A DNA stretch of 47,899 nt from CAYMJV01 sp964390545 (GCA_964390545.1 CAYMJV010000012.1:1-47899), one strand, 5' to 3'; positions 7,755 through 16,366 are shown, numbered from the stretch's first letter. Translations and numbers: made by a program. Notes: generated from the sequence alone by a model not told the origin.

Positions 7755-9895
7755 TGTTCCTTTGTCACCGAATTAATGAACAGGACCATTGGGCTCACGA
7801 AGATGTGAAACATCTTACTGAAAGGAAGGTAGATGATAAACAGTCCAGTCAGGATCGCATGGACGTACCAACCGTAGGGATAAACCCATTCCCATCGAAA
7901 AGGAAAAAGCCCCAAAAGGAAGGAAAGAGGATATCCAATGAAAGAGGGAAGGGCAACGGAAGGCGGAATAGCCGTCAGAAGAATTCTCAGCCCTTCCACA
8001 AGAAGGCCTGTGACCAAGATCGCTCCAAGCAAGGCCAAAACAATTATGTCTTGACCTCCAGAGGGACGGTTCTGGAATGTTTTTTGAAAGCGTCTCATCG
8101 TCGCACCCGCTATACCAATTATAACACACAGACCTAGGAGATCATAAGTGAAGGCAATGGGGGGATAATTTTTGTCAAGTAGCATGGCGACGGAGGGGCT
8201 CATCGGAAAGCACTTTGAAATGATAAGGAGAATCAATCCGATAAAGAAACGGAGAAAGAAAGGAAGGTAGATGAAGCTATGGATCGTCCATCGGCTCAAA
8301 CTCTCTTTGAGAATACCTCTCAACAAGAGAACATCCACGACGAATACTTTCAAGAGGGTTAGGATTTTTCTGGAGAAGACCACCTGCCAAATCTTTTCTG
8401 CGAGGTAAGAAATCTTTTCCTGGGTGGAGTAGGTGGGGGCTCCGAGAGTTCCTTTAGACCAGAGGGAAAGGGTGATCGCAACCCCTCCCAGAAAGAGGAT
8501 AAAAGCGATGATCGAAACCGGATCGTTGAGACTGATCGAGGCACTATGGCATTCAATACAGATCAGACTCTTAGCCGGGAGAACACGAATAGGGGCTCCC
8601 AATTTATTCCCGGTGAAATGACATTTTTCGCAGGCCTTATTCTTTTTAAAATCGGCGAGGCGATGGGAAGTCAACTTAAGAGGGGCGCCTTCCTTTACCG
8701 TCATTAAAACGACTCTCCCTGTTTTAGGGTCCTTTATCACCTCCTTGGATTCATGATGACAGGCCTCACAGTTGACACTTCGGTGAGGGTCATGGGCTTT
8801 TCCCTCGCCATGATATCCATGACAGGAGGCGCACTCGATCACTGAAGTCCGATGGGGAGAGGTGGCGATTCCGTCATGACATTCGACGCAGGCGATCCTT
8901 CGATGAACCGTCTTTCCATATTCTTTCTCCTCAAGATAAAGAGAGACGGGTCTCCCATCGACCTTCTTTTCGACGTCCTTTCTCCCATGACAATCCATGC
9001 AGAGGAGGATGGAAGCTGTAATCCCCTCGTTACTGTTCAGATTAGGCTGACGATGGCAACGCCAGCATAATTTCTTTTCTGCCTCCATGAGTTCTTCATC
9101 AGTCAATCCCCGGGCAGAGGACAAAACGGGGATCATGCCAAGCAGGGAAACGGTGAGAAAGAGAAGGAGAAGGTCTTTTCTCACCGTTCGTTTCTTTCTC
9201 TTATCAGGGTATTGATTTAAATATTCCCATTCCAGAGGATGGCGTTCCATGATCTCTGTGGCTTCGATCTTTCCCGTGAAGATGGATTTGTCGATCGGGA
9301 AGACATCGGCGCGGAGATGAGCATTATAGAGGTGAACAATGAAAACGAACCCTGCAGCCAGCAAGGCCTCGTCGCTGTGGATCGTGTAAGCAATGTTGAA
9401 AAAAATGCCCGGCAAGAAACGGGAGAAAAATTCCGGAAACCAGAGCACGAGACCCGAGCCCCCAATGAAGGCAATTCCCCAGAAGACTGCCCAGTAGTCA
9501 AATTTTTCCCAATAAGTAAATCGACCAAATTGGGGAGGCTCCCCTTTCCCTAGGAAATAGGCGATGTGCTGGAAGAGATCTTTGAAATCCTTCTTTGAAG
9601 GAAGCATGGAATCCGGGCCGAAAAGATTCCCCTTCAAGACAAGAACGTAGTAGAAAACCCAGAGCAGATGGAGGGAAAAATAGCCAAAGGTGATCCCAGC
9701 AAACCACCGGTGAAAAATTCCAGCCCCCTTCACTCCCCCCCAAAGGACGATCAAACCTTGTGCCCAGAAGGTATCAGAATATTTGAGGGGAAGTCCGGTC
9801 AGAGCAAGGCCGATGAAGGTGACCATCATCACCAGGTGGATGAAACGGTGAAAGACATTAAATCTCCAAAAGACTTCAGTTTCCTTTACTGCCAT
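7751..9895 (-). CDS. Fusion membrane protein: cytochrome b - heptaheme cytochrome c - NarI-like cytochrome b
   Basis: A 714-aa protein with three parts. Residues 1-235 resemble the di-heme cytochrome b of formate dehydrogenase or hydrogenase gamma subunits, with membrane histidines near 16, 20, 62, 76, 173 and 188 and the stretch HLYNAHLRADVFP. After a membrane span (about 240-262) come seven CxxCH heme sites at C277, C299, C336, C355, C376, C422 and C446, expected on the outer side. Another span (about 460-480) leads to a C-terminal NarI/HdrE/DsrM-like region with several spans and histidines at 539, 679 and 697. It should move electrons between quinone, outer c hemes and the cytoplasmic HdrD-like partner. 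Such domains are normally separate subunits; this gene joins them. Confidence 0.85.
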   Translation of the reverse strand: MAVKETEVFWRFNVFHRFIHLVMMVTFIGLALTGLPLKYSDTFWAQGLIVLWGGVKGAGIFHRWFAGITFGYFSLHLLWVFYYVLVLKGNLFGPDSMLPSKKDFKDLFQHIAYFLGKGEPPQFGRFTYWEKFDYWAVFWGIAFIGGSGLVLWFPEFFSRFLPGIFFNIAYTIHSDEALLAAGFVFIVHLYNAHLRADVFPIDKSIFTGKIEATEIMERHPLEWEYLNQYPDKRKKRTVRKDLLLLFLTVSLLGMIPVLSSARGLTDEELMEAEKKLCWRCHRQPNLNSNEGITASILLCMDCHGRKDVEKKVDGRPVSLYLEEKEYGKTVHRRIACVECHDGIATSPHRTSVIECASCHGYHGEGKAHDPHRSVNCEACHHESKEVIKDPKTGRVVLMTVKEGAPLKLTSHRLADFKKNKACEKCHFTGNKLGAPIRVLPAKSLICIECHSASISLNDPVSIIAFILFLGGVAITLSLWSKGTLGAPTYSTQEKISYLAEKIWQVVFSRKILTLLKVFVVDVLLLRGILKESLSRWTIHSFIYLPFFLRFFIGLILLIISKCFPMSPSVAMLLDKNYPPIAFTYDLLGLCVIIGIAGATMRRFQKTFQNRPSGGQDIIVLALLGAILVTGLLVEGLRILLTAIPPSVALPSFIGYPLSFLLGLFPFRWEWVYPYGWYVHAILTGLFIIYLPFSKMFHIFVSPMVLFINSVTKEQ

Positions 9896-9899
9896 TGGC

Positions 9900-10700
9900 T
9901 CAATCCTTTTTTAGCCATTCATGAACCTTCCTGAGCGTCCAGACCAATGTATGGGAATAGAAGAAGGCCAGGACGGCAAAGACGAGGATCCCGAAGCCGA
10001 TCTCAACCCACTTGATGACCTTCAATTTTTTCAATTTTCCCACATCTTCCTTCTTCACCCCTTCCTCAGAGACGTGGATCAGAAAGTCTGTAAATTGAAT
10101 CTGGGCATTCGGATGACACTTCTTGCAGGCTTCGAGAGCTTCTTCTCTCTTCTTGAGAGACAGACAGGCATGGGCTCCATGACAGTCGGTGCAGTAGGCC
10201 GAAGCCTCGTATTTCAAATGAACGGCTGTCTTCCCATGGTAGTTCTCGAGATAGGATCGTTTCTGGACGGGGTGGCAGACACCGCACATCTCTGTCATCC
10301 ATTTTCCAAGTTCGAGGCGGGACTGGGCGGAGTTCACGTAATGGGTGACATGGCAGCCTCCGCAGGGTGGGGCGTCTTTTTTCCTCTCCACCAGTGCTTT
10401 GGCGTGCGCCCCTTTCAGATAACGCTGGTATTCCTGAGGATGACATCTTTCACATCTCTTATAATCATAGAGGAGCGTGGATGCCCTGCCAAGGAGCTTT
10501 GGGTCAGGGTGCTTGACACCTTTTTCTTCTATATCCGAATGGCACTCCGAGCAGGTGAGACGGCGATGGGAGGAGGAAAGAAATTTTTCCATGTCGATGG
10601 ACCAGGAACGTTTTGGAAGATTTGATGCGGACGGGGAAGTGGAACATCCTACTCCAACGACAAATAGACTCATGAGCAAGTGAGAAAGTATCTTTGACAT
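9900..10700 (-). CDS. Membrane-anchored hexaheme cytochrome c
   Basis: A 266-aa exported protein. The ATG at 10700 is preferred (AAGGA lies just upstream); the frame is open to a TTG at 10736. The N-terminus is a signal peptide ending VVGVGC, possibly a lipobox. Six CxxCH sites follow at residues 50, 83, 113, 139, 170 and 192 (CSECH, CERCH, CGGCH, CGVCH, CTDCH, CKKCH). A C-terminal span (about 228-252) ends with a short positive tail. The spacing and extra histidines resemble the cytochrome c family that feeds membrane quinone enzymes. It ends 4 bp before the b/c fusion gene, so the two and the HdrD-like gene form one operon with 13 c-type hemes in total. Confidence 0.87.
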   Translation of the reverse strand: MSKILSHLLMSLFVVGVGCSTSPSASNLPKRSWSIDMEKFLSSSHRRLTCSECHSDIEEKGVKHPDPKLLGRASTLLYDYKRCERCHPQEYQRYLKGAHAKALVERKKDAPPCGGCHVTHYVNSAQSRLELGKWMTEMCGVCHPVQKRSYLENYHGKTAVHLKYEASAYCTDCHGAHACLSLKKREEALEACKKCHPNAQIQFTDFLIHVSEEGVKKEDVGKLKKLKVIKWVEIGFGILVFAVLAFFYSHTLVWTLRKVHEWLKKD

Positions 10701-10822
10701 CGTCCTTTTTATAGACGAGACGAGGGAGGGAGTCAACCATTTTTTCGGAAAGTGATTGATTCCAAAGCGAAAATATTAAATTTTGTCTTGACTTTTGTAA
10801 GGGTTGGAGGTAAGTTTAAATC

Positions 10823-11155
10823 ATGAAAGGGAGATGGGTTTTATTATTATCGTCTGCTTTTCTGGTCTTTTGCTTGAACGTTCCCGGGGCCTATGCCGAC
10901 AAGGAACCTTTGCAATCCCAGGTCTTAAATTACGTTGGAAAGACCTATGGTGGCGTCCAAGACCCGGAATACGTCTCCTATGATCAGGCCTTGCGCGATT
11001 ACATGGTAAAACGAATCAAACAGAAATTTGGTGTCGAACTCGATCCTAAGAAATATTCTGGATTCGATCTCCTTGAGATTGAGGCCGTGCTCAGATGTAG
11101 AAAGTCGGACGAACCTCTCGATATTTTTCTAAAGATGTTTCCAAAACAACAATAA
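10823..11155 (+). CDS. Small secreted protein of unknown function
   Basis: A 110-aa protein with a clear signal peptide (MKGRWVLLLSSAFLVFCLNV, cleavage likely after AYA near residue 25), giving a mature protein of about 85 aa. The mature part is charged, has one cysteine and lacks membrane spans. GGAGG stands about eleven bases before the ATG. It is divergent from the multiheme operon, 122 bp between starts, and could be a periplasmic partner of it, though nothing in the sequence proves this. Family not recognised. Confidence 0.65.
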   Translation: MKGRWVLLLSSAFLVFCLNVPGAYADKEPLQSQVLNYVGKTYGGVQDPEYVSYDQALRDYMVKRIKQKFGVELDPKKYSGFDLLEIEAVLRCRKSDEPLDIFLKMFPKQQ

Positions 11156-11412
11156 TTTGAGTCCCAAAAATCCTCTTTCCCCTCCCTTTAAATGGTGGAT
11201 TCATATAGTTCAGGGAGGTCTTTTCTGGGCTATGGCCCTGCCTTTGGGCATGGTCTTATCCTGTTACTTCACAGCCTCTTTGCTCACCTTCTTTTCTTGC
11301 CAATCATTAAAATCTTTTCAATATGACTTGCGATAGAATAGATAAATCTGTTAACATACTAACGAATTTTTTCCAAACGCATTTATTCACAAGCAGATTC
11401 ATATCAATCCAC
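11156..11412. other. Intergenic stretch with no gene seen
   Basis: AT-rich non-coding stretch between the small secreted protein and the fab-operon promoter. I see no open frame with a start and SD site, and no strong hairpin. Confidence 0.5.
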
Positions 11413-11440
11413 TTGACAAAAAAATTCTTTTTTATATATT
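11413..11440 (+). promoter_or_regulatory. Sigma-70 promoter of the yceD-rpmF-plsX-fab operon
   Basis: TTGACA at 11413-11418, a 16-bp spacer and TATATT at 11435-11440. Transcription would begin near 11447 and give a leader of about 100 nt before yceD at 11546. Confidence 0.6.
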
Positions 11441-11457
11441 TATCTCTTTAATTTAGC

Positions 11458-11521
11458 GAATGTGACGACTTTTAGCATGCTTTCTCCTTTGTTTCTCAAT
11501 AAACGAAGAGGGGTCACATTC
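11458..11521. promoter_or_regulatory. Inverted repeat in the yceD leader
   Basis: GAATGTGAC at 11458-11466 and its exact complement GTCACATTC at 11513-11521 lie just downstream of the predicted start of transcription. They could close a long stem-loop in the leader or form two half-sites for a regulator. No known fatty-acid operator was recognised. Confidence 0.35.
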
Positions 11522-11545
11522 CTTAGCAGGAAAAGTAAGACTTGA

Positions 11546-12082
11546 ATGTTTACGCTAAAATTAGATGACATTCCGGCAGAAGGTTTGAATCTCAACTGGA
11601 CGGAAGAGAGGTCTTCCCTATCAACCTATCTCGAAAATTTCCCCCAGATCGACTTCGGCTTCGAAGGACCCCTCCAATCAGAGGCGAGGGTATGGAAAGC
11701 TGGCCAATCGGTGCTCATCAACGGAGGGGTCCAGACCACGCTTCAATTGCAGTGCGTAAGGTGTCTGAAAGAATTTTCTTACCTCATTTCATCCACCTTC
11801 GAACTTACGCTTCTCCCTTTGAAAGAAACCTCCTCTACCGAGGAGACCGAATTGGGTAAGGAGGATATGGAATCGAACTTCTACCAGGGAGGGGAAATTC
11901 ACCTCTCAGAGATCGCTTGTGAACAGATTTTTTTAGAGATCCCTTTCAAACCTCTCTGTCAGGAGGATTGTAAAGGGCTTTGTCCAACATGCGGTAAAGA
12001 TCTTAATCTTGGCTCCTGCGAGTGCGTCAAGGAGGAATTTGGTTCCGGGTTTTCTGCCCTTCAAAAATTGAAGCTTCATTAA
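11546..12082 (+). CDS. yceD: YceD/DUF177 family protein
   Basis: A 178-aa cytosolic protein of the DUF177 family, which almost always sits directly before rpmF; the E. coli member is linked to ribosomal RNA processing. Visible family marks are CVRCLKEF near residue 70 and the C-terminal cysteine set CKGLCPTCGKDLN...CEC, likely a metal site. A spaced SD is weak (AGCAGGAAAAG). First gene of the long plus-strand operon. Confidence 0.85.
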   Translation: MFTLKLDDIPAEGLNLNWTEERSSLSTYLENFPQIDFGFEGPLQSEARVWKAGQSVLINGGVQTTLQLQCVRCLKEFSYLISSTFELTLLPLKETSSTEETELGKEDMESNFYQGGEIHLSEIACEQIFLEIPFKPLCQEDCKGLCPTCGKDLNLGSCECVKEEFGSGFSALQKLKLH

Positions 12083-12145
12083 CCCCCCCACCCCCCTCAG
12101 GGGGGAGGGGTACCTGCCTGCCGGTAGGCAGGGGTAGGGGTGAGA
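12081..12145. repeat. Double GC-rich hairpin between yceD and rpmF
   Basis: CCCCCC...GGGGGG hairpin followed at 12113-12132 by the 20-bp palindrome CCTGCCTGCCGGTAGGCAGG, which recurs elsewhere in the window. It sits inside an operon, so it could trim or attenuate the transcript between yceD and rpmF. Confidence 0.6.
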
Positions 12146-12161
12146 GAAAGGATCATTTCAT

Positions 12162-12347
12162 ATGGGTGTTCCAAAACGCAGACAATCGCCATCGAGAAGG
12201 AATAAGCGTCGGGCGCATGATCGATTGGATTCCGTGCGCACCTCCTTATGTCCCCAGTGTCACGAACCCGTTCTCCCTCATCACGTCTGTCCCCATTGCG
12301 GGGCGTACAAAGGGAGGGAGGTCATCAAAGTGGAAGAGGAAGAATGA
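12162..12347 (+). CDS. rpmF: 50S ribosomal protein L32
   Basis: A 61-aa ribosomal protein starting MGVPKRRQSPSRRNKRRAHD, the typical L32 start. It carries a four-cysteine zinc ribbon (CPQC...CPHCG). Placed between yceD and plsX as in most bacteria. Confidence 0.96.
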   Translation: MGVPKRRQSPSRRNKRRAHDRLDSVRTSLCPQCHEPVLPHHVCPHCGAYKGREVIKVEEEE

Positions 12348-12375
12348 TCCTGTGGAGGATGGGAAAGGATAGTTC

Positions 12376-13431
12376 ATGAAGATTGCCGTCGATGCCATGG
12401 GTGGAGATTTTGCTCCCCAGTCCATTGTCGAAGGAGCCGTTCTGGCTGCGAAGGAATACGGAATCAAGGTCCTCCTGGTAGGTGATGAGGACCAGGTCAG
12501 CAAGGAACTATCCAAATATCCGACGTCGAAGCTTCCGATCTTCATCCATCATGCTCCCCATGTCGTGGCCATGCATGATTCTCCATCCAATGTGATACGA
12601 AAGATGAAGGAGACTTCCATTAAAGTGGCCGTCGACCTGGCAAAGGAAGGGGAGGTCAGCAGCCTGGTTTCCGCGGGAAATTCCGGAGCGGCCATGGCTC
12701 TTGCGATGTATATCTTCAGAAAACTGGAGGGAGTCGATCGACCCGCCATTGCGACGGTTCATCCAACTCCCAAAGGCTCTACTGTCCTCATCGATTCGGG
12801 CGGGAATGTGGACTGCAAAGCTTTCCATCTCGTCCAGTTTGCCATTATGGGGGATGCCTACGCTAAGCACATCCTGGGTGAGCAAGAACCGAGGATTGGT
12901 CTTTTGAGCAATGGCGAGGAAGAAGGGAAAGGAAATGAACTGACGCGAGAGGTCCACGAGATTCTATCCCAAACCAACCTGAACTATATTGGATATGTGG
13001 AAGGTCGGGATCTCAACAGCGGGTCGGTAGATGTCATCGTCTGCGATGGTTTTGTGGGAAATGTGGCCTTAAAGATTAGCGAAGGACTTTGGGACACCAT
13101 TCACACCATTCTCAAGTGGGAGGCGCAAGATAATCTGAGGGCCAAGGTGGCTTACTTTCTCATGGGGCGGGTGATGCGCCGGCTGGAGAAAAAAGTGGAC
13201 TACTCAGAGTTAGGAGGCGCTCCGCTTGTGGGGGTTAATGGTAACTGTGTAATTTGCCACGGCCATTCCAACTCCAAAGCGATTAAGAATGCCATTGTGC
13301 TGGCCCAGAATCTTGCAAAGAATAAACTGAATGAACATGTGATCCAAGAGCTCAGGGAAAATCAAGACCTGCTTCGTCTGGGGCAGAAAAATTCGGAGAA
13401 GACGAAGAATTCAATTAAGGCCGTTCAGTGA
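12376..13431 (+). CDS. plsX: Phosphate acyltransferase PlsX
   Basis: A 351-aa enzyme that converts acyl-ACP to acyl-phosphate for phospholipid synthesis. The start KIAVDAMGGDFAP, the stretch SAGNSGAAMALA, and GFVGNVALKISEG and YSELGGAPLVGVNG near the C-terminus are family marks; length is normal. GGAAAGGA precedes the ATG. Its partner PlsY is encoded elsewhere in this window (28320-28910). Confidence 0.96.
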   Translation: MKIAVDAMGGDFAPQSIVEGAVLAAKEYGIKVLLVGDEDQVSKELSKYPTSKLPIFIHHAPHVVAMHDSPSNVIRKMKETSIKVAVDLAKEGEVSSLVSAGNSGAAMALAMYIFRKLEGVDRPAIATVHPTPKGSTVLIDSGGNVDCKAFHLVQFAIMGDAYAKHILGEQEPRIGLLSNGEEEGKGNELTREVHEILSQTNLNYIGYVEGRDLNSGSVDVIVCDGFVGNVALKISEGLWDTIHTILKWEAQDNLRAKVAYFLMGRVMRRLEKKVDYSELGGAPLVGVNGNCVICHGHSNSKAIKNAIVLAQNLAKNKLNEHVIQELRENQDLLRLGQKNSEKTKNSIKAVQ

Positions 13432-13451
13432 TCTATATCTAGGGGGAGTGA

Positions 13452-13496
13452 ACCCCGTTAGAAGGGAAGGGGCACGGTGGGGCTTTCTAACAGGGT
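13452..13496. repeat. CCCCGTTAGAA-type inverted repeat
   Basis: ACCCCGTTAGAA at 13452-13463 faces TTCTAACAGGGT at 13485-13496 (one mismatch). The same core recurs around 23692-23722 and 23850-23880, so this is an interspersed family placed between operon genes. Confidence 0.55.
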
Positions 13497-13513
13497 GAAT
13501 AGGAGGGACTGGA

Positions 13514-14677
13514 TTGCACTATTTTCTCACACCAGAACAGCAGATGATTCAGGATTTAGCCCGGAAAGTTGCACAGGAAAAGGTGTTACCCGTCCGGGCC
13601 GAATTGGACGAAAAAGAAGAGTTTCCCTGGGACCTCATGAAGGTCTGCGCAGAAGCGGGGCTCTTCGGTGTCTCCATCGGTGAGGAGTATGGAGGCTTCG
13701 GAGGAGGGGTCCTGGAGAATTGCCTGGCCGTGGAGGAGTTGAGCCGCGTCTGCCTTGGAGTAGCCACCAGTTATGCTGGAAGCGGTTTGGGTGCTCATCC
13801 GATCATGCTTTATGGAAGTGAAGAACAGAAGAAGAAATATCTTCCCGATATCGCCAAAGGAAAGCGGTTGGCTGCTTTCGGTATCACGGAGGCAGATGCA
13901 GGAAGCGATGCCGGCGCCATTCGAACGACGGCCGTTCGCAAAGGAGAGGGTTACGTTCTGAACGGAACAAAGCAATGGATCACCAACGGGGGAGAGGCTG
14001 AGATCTACACCATCATCGCCATCACGGACCGGGCGAAGGGCCCACGGGGGGCGAGTGCCTTGATTGTCGAGAAAGGGACTCCCGGTTTCGATTTTGGCAA
14101 GAAGGAGAAGAAGATGGGGATCCGGGCCTCTGCCACCAGGGAATTGGTCTTCCGGGACTGTTTTGTTCCGAGGGGAAACGTGATTGCAAAGGAAGGGATG
14201 GGCTTCATTGTAACTATGAGAACCTTCGACCGAACACGGCCCGGTGTAGGGGCCCAGGGTGTGGGAGTCGCTCAGGGCGCACTTGATGAAGCGGTCCGTT
14301 ACGCCCGGGAACGGGAACAGTTTGAAAAGAAGATCATCTCCTTTCAAGCCGTTCAACACCTTTTGGCTGACATGGCCACGCTCGTGGAGGCAGCCAGGGC
14401 TCTGGTCTTATCCGTAGCACGGTACATCGATCAGGAAAAGAATCCGAAAGATATTTCGAAACTCTCGGGAATGGCCAAGGTCTTTGGCAGCGATGTGGCC
14501 ATGAAAGTCACGGTTGATGCTGTTCAAGTCTTCGGGGGTTATGGATATATGAGGGAGTATCCTGTGGAAAAGATGATGCGGGATGCTAAAATCCTTCAGA
14601 TCTATGAAGGGACGAACCAGATTCAGAGAAATGTCATCGGTCTCGAATTAAACAAGGAATACGCAGGGAAAAAATAA
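13514..14677 (+). CDS. Acyl-CoA dehydrogenase inside the fatty-acid synthesis operon
   Basis: A 387-aa FAD flavoenzyme that oxidises acyl-CoA to trans-2-enoyl-CoA. The start is TTG 13514, six bases after AGGAGGG. Marks: EEYGGFGGG, ITEADAGSDAGAIRT (flavin and substrate contact), FQAVQHLLADMAT and QIYEGTNQIQRNVI, where Glu365 is the expected catalytic base of the short/medium-chain branch. Length is normal. It lies between plsX and fabD with 2 bp to fabD, the place where fabH is usually found; no FabH is present in the window. Either it serves an unlinked acyl-CoA pathway or provides acyl groups in a modified route. The family is certain, the physiological role inferred. Confidence 0.92.
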   Translation: MHYFLTPEQQMIQDLARKVAQEKVLPVRAELDEKEEFPWDLMKVCAEAGLFGVSIGEEYGGFGGGVLENCLAVEELSRVCLGVATSYAGSGLGAHPIMLYGSEEQKKKYLPDIAKGKRLAAFGITEADAGSDAGAIRTTAVRKGEGYVLNGTKQWITNGGEAEIYTIIAITDRAKGPRGASALIVEKGTPGFDFGKKEKKMGIRASATRELVFRDCFVPRGNVIAKEGMGFIVTMRTFDRTRPGVGAQGVGVAQGALDEAVRYAREREQFEKKIISFQAVQHLLADMATLVEAARALVLSVARYIDQEKNPKDISKLSGMAKVFGSDVAMKVTVDAVQVFGGYGYMREYPVEKMMRDAKILQIYEGTNQIQRNVIGLELNKEYAGKK

Positions 14678-14679
14678 CC

Positions 14680-15600
14680 ATGAAAGCAACGGCCTTCATC
14701 TTTCCTGGCCAGGGGTCTCAATATGTCGGGATGGGAAAGGAATTCTTTGAGAATTTCCGCGAGGCCAGAGATGTCTTCCAAGAAGCGGACGATGTTCTCC
14801 ACCTTCCCATCTCTTCCCTCTGCTTTGAGGGCCCAGAAGAGGCACTTAAATTGACTGAAAACACCCAACCTGCTGTCCTGACCACGAGCATTGCAGCCCT
14901 CAGGGTTCTACAAGCAGAGAAAGGAGTTATTCCTCGTCTCGCCGCGGGACATAGCCTTGGGGAATATAGCGCCCTGGTGGTTTCTGGTGCCCTTGCCTTT
15001 GCAGATGCGGTCGAGATCGTTCGCCTTCGTGGAAGATTCATGCAGGAAGCGGTCCCAGTGGGAGAAGGGGCTATGGCTGCCATCCTTGGTATGGAGCGGG
15101 GGGAGGTGGAGAAACTCTGCGAAGAGGCCGCGCAAGGCGAAGTGCTGACCCCAGCCAACTTTAACTGCCCCGGCCAAATCGTCATCGCCGGTCATGCAAA
15201 GGCAGTCGAGCGGGCCATAGAAAGGGTAAAAAAGGAAGGAAAGAAGGCGGTTCCCCTTCCTGTCAGTGCTCCTTTCCACTCCCCCCTGATGAAACCAGCA
15301 GGAGAACGCCTGGAAAAAGTCCTGGAGGGTATACCCATTCGGGACCTCAAGATCCCGGTAGTGACGAATGTGGAGGCAGACATCAACCGATCGAAGGAGA
15401 GGGTAAGAGAATTACTGGTGACCCAGGTATGGAGTCCCGTGCGCTGGGAAGAGTCCATGCAGAAAATAACAGGAGATGGAATCGAACAAATCTTGGAAAT
15501 CGGTCCGGGCAAGGTCCTCTCCGGTCTGATGAAAAGAATCAATCCCAAAGTCGAGACGAAGAATATAGAAGATATTCAGACGCTCAAAAAGATCTCGTAA
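14680..15600 (+). CDS. fabD: Malonyl-CoA:ACP transacylase
   Basis: A 306-aa enzyme that moves malonyl from CoA to acyl carrier protein. The N-terminal FPGQGSQYVGMG, the nucleophile motif AGHSLGEYSA and the histidine in SAPFHSPLM are all present, and the length is normal. It starts 2 bp after the acyl-CoA dehydrogenase stop and ends 13 bp before fabG. Confidence 0.96.
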   Translation: MKATAFIFPGQGSQYVGMGKEFFENFREARDVFQEADDVLHLPISSLCFEGPEEALKLTENTQPAVLTTSIAALRVLQAEKGVIPRLAAGHSLGEYSALVVSGALAFADAVEIVRLRGRFMQEAVPVGEGAMAAILGMERGEVEKLCEEAAQGEVLTPANFNCPGQIVIAGHAKAVERAIERVKKEGKKAVPLPVSAPFHSPLMKPAGERLEKVLEGIPIRDLKIPVVTNVEADINRSKERVRELLVTQVWSPVRWEESMQKITGDGIEQILEIGPGKVLSGLMKRINPKVETKNIEDIQTLKKIS

Positions 15601-15613
15601 CGAGGAGAATCCT

Positions 15614-16354
15614 TTGAAACTGGCGGGCAAAGTGGCTTTGGTAACGGGAGCAGCACAGGGAATCGGAAAGGCAGTTGCCCTCCTGCTGGCTCGAAACGGG
15701 GCTGACATTGTTGTCTCAGACATCAATCTCGAGAAGGCCGAGGAGACGGCAAAGGAGGTTCAGGTTTTAGGCCGGAAGGCCCTGGCGATCAAGGTGGATG
15801 TGGCCAAATCGAACGATGTGGATAAAATGGTCCAGGCGATTTTGGCCCAGTTCGGCCACATTGATATTTTGATCAACAATGCAGGCATTGCACGGGACAA
15901 ACTGATCCTTCGGATGACCGAGGAAGATTGGGACGTGGTCCTCAACATCAATCTCAAGGGAACCTTCAATTGTACTAAGGCGGTTGTCCGTCACATGTCA
16001 AAGCAGAAAAGCGGGAAGATCGTTAACATCGCTTCAGTGGTTGGAGAAATGGGGAATGCGGGGCAAGGAAACTACGCTGCCTCGAAAGCCGGTGTGATCG
16101 GTTTTACCAAGACGATCGCCCGGGAGTTCGCCCAGAGAGGGATCAATGTGAATGCTATTGCCCCCGGCTATATCGAAACCCCGATGACCGATGCCCTTCC
16201 CGATAAAGTGAAGGAGGACTTGAAACGATTGATTCCAATGGATCGATTGGGCAAACCTGAAGATGTCGCAGAGGCAGTTCTGTTTCTCGTTTCTGAATCG
16301 GCAAATTATATCACCGGTCAGGTATTGAATGTGAACGGTGGCATCTACATGTGA
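15614..16354 (+). CDS. fabG: 3-oxoacyl-ACP reductase
   Basis: A 246-aa NADPH-dependent short-chain reductase of the fatty-acid cycle. It has the Rossmann motif TGAAQGIGKA, NNAG, the catalytic Ser-Tyr-Lys (S in IASVVGEMGN, YAASKAG) and the C-terminal ITGQVLNVNGG. The start is TTG 15614, with GAGGAG six bases upstream. Confidence 0.96.
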   Translation: MKLAGKVALVTGAAQGIGKAVALLLARNGADIVVSDINLEKAEETAKEVQVLGRKALAIKVDVAKSNDVDKMVQAILAQFGHIDILINNAGIARDKLILRMTEEDWDVVLNINLKGTFNCTKAVVRHMSKQKSGKIVNIASVVGEMGNAGQGNYAASKAGVIGFTKTIAREFAQRGINVNAIAPGYIETPMTDALPDKVKEDLKRLIPMDRLGKPEDVAEAVLFLVSESANYITGQVLNVNGGIYM

Positions 16355-16366
16355 GGAGGTGATTTC

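Noticed and set aside
9921..10625. Long plus-strand frame of 234 codons opposite the hexaheme cytochrome gene
   Set aside because: It is antisense to a gene with six CxxCH motifs and has no recognisable domain; a shadow frame.
13586..14359. 257-codon minus-strand frame opposite the acyl-CoA dehydrogenase
   Set aside because: Composition and lack of motifs show a shadow of the real plus-strand gene.
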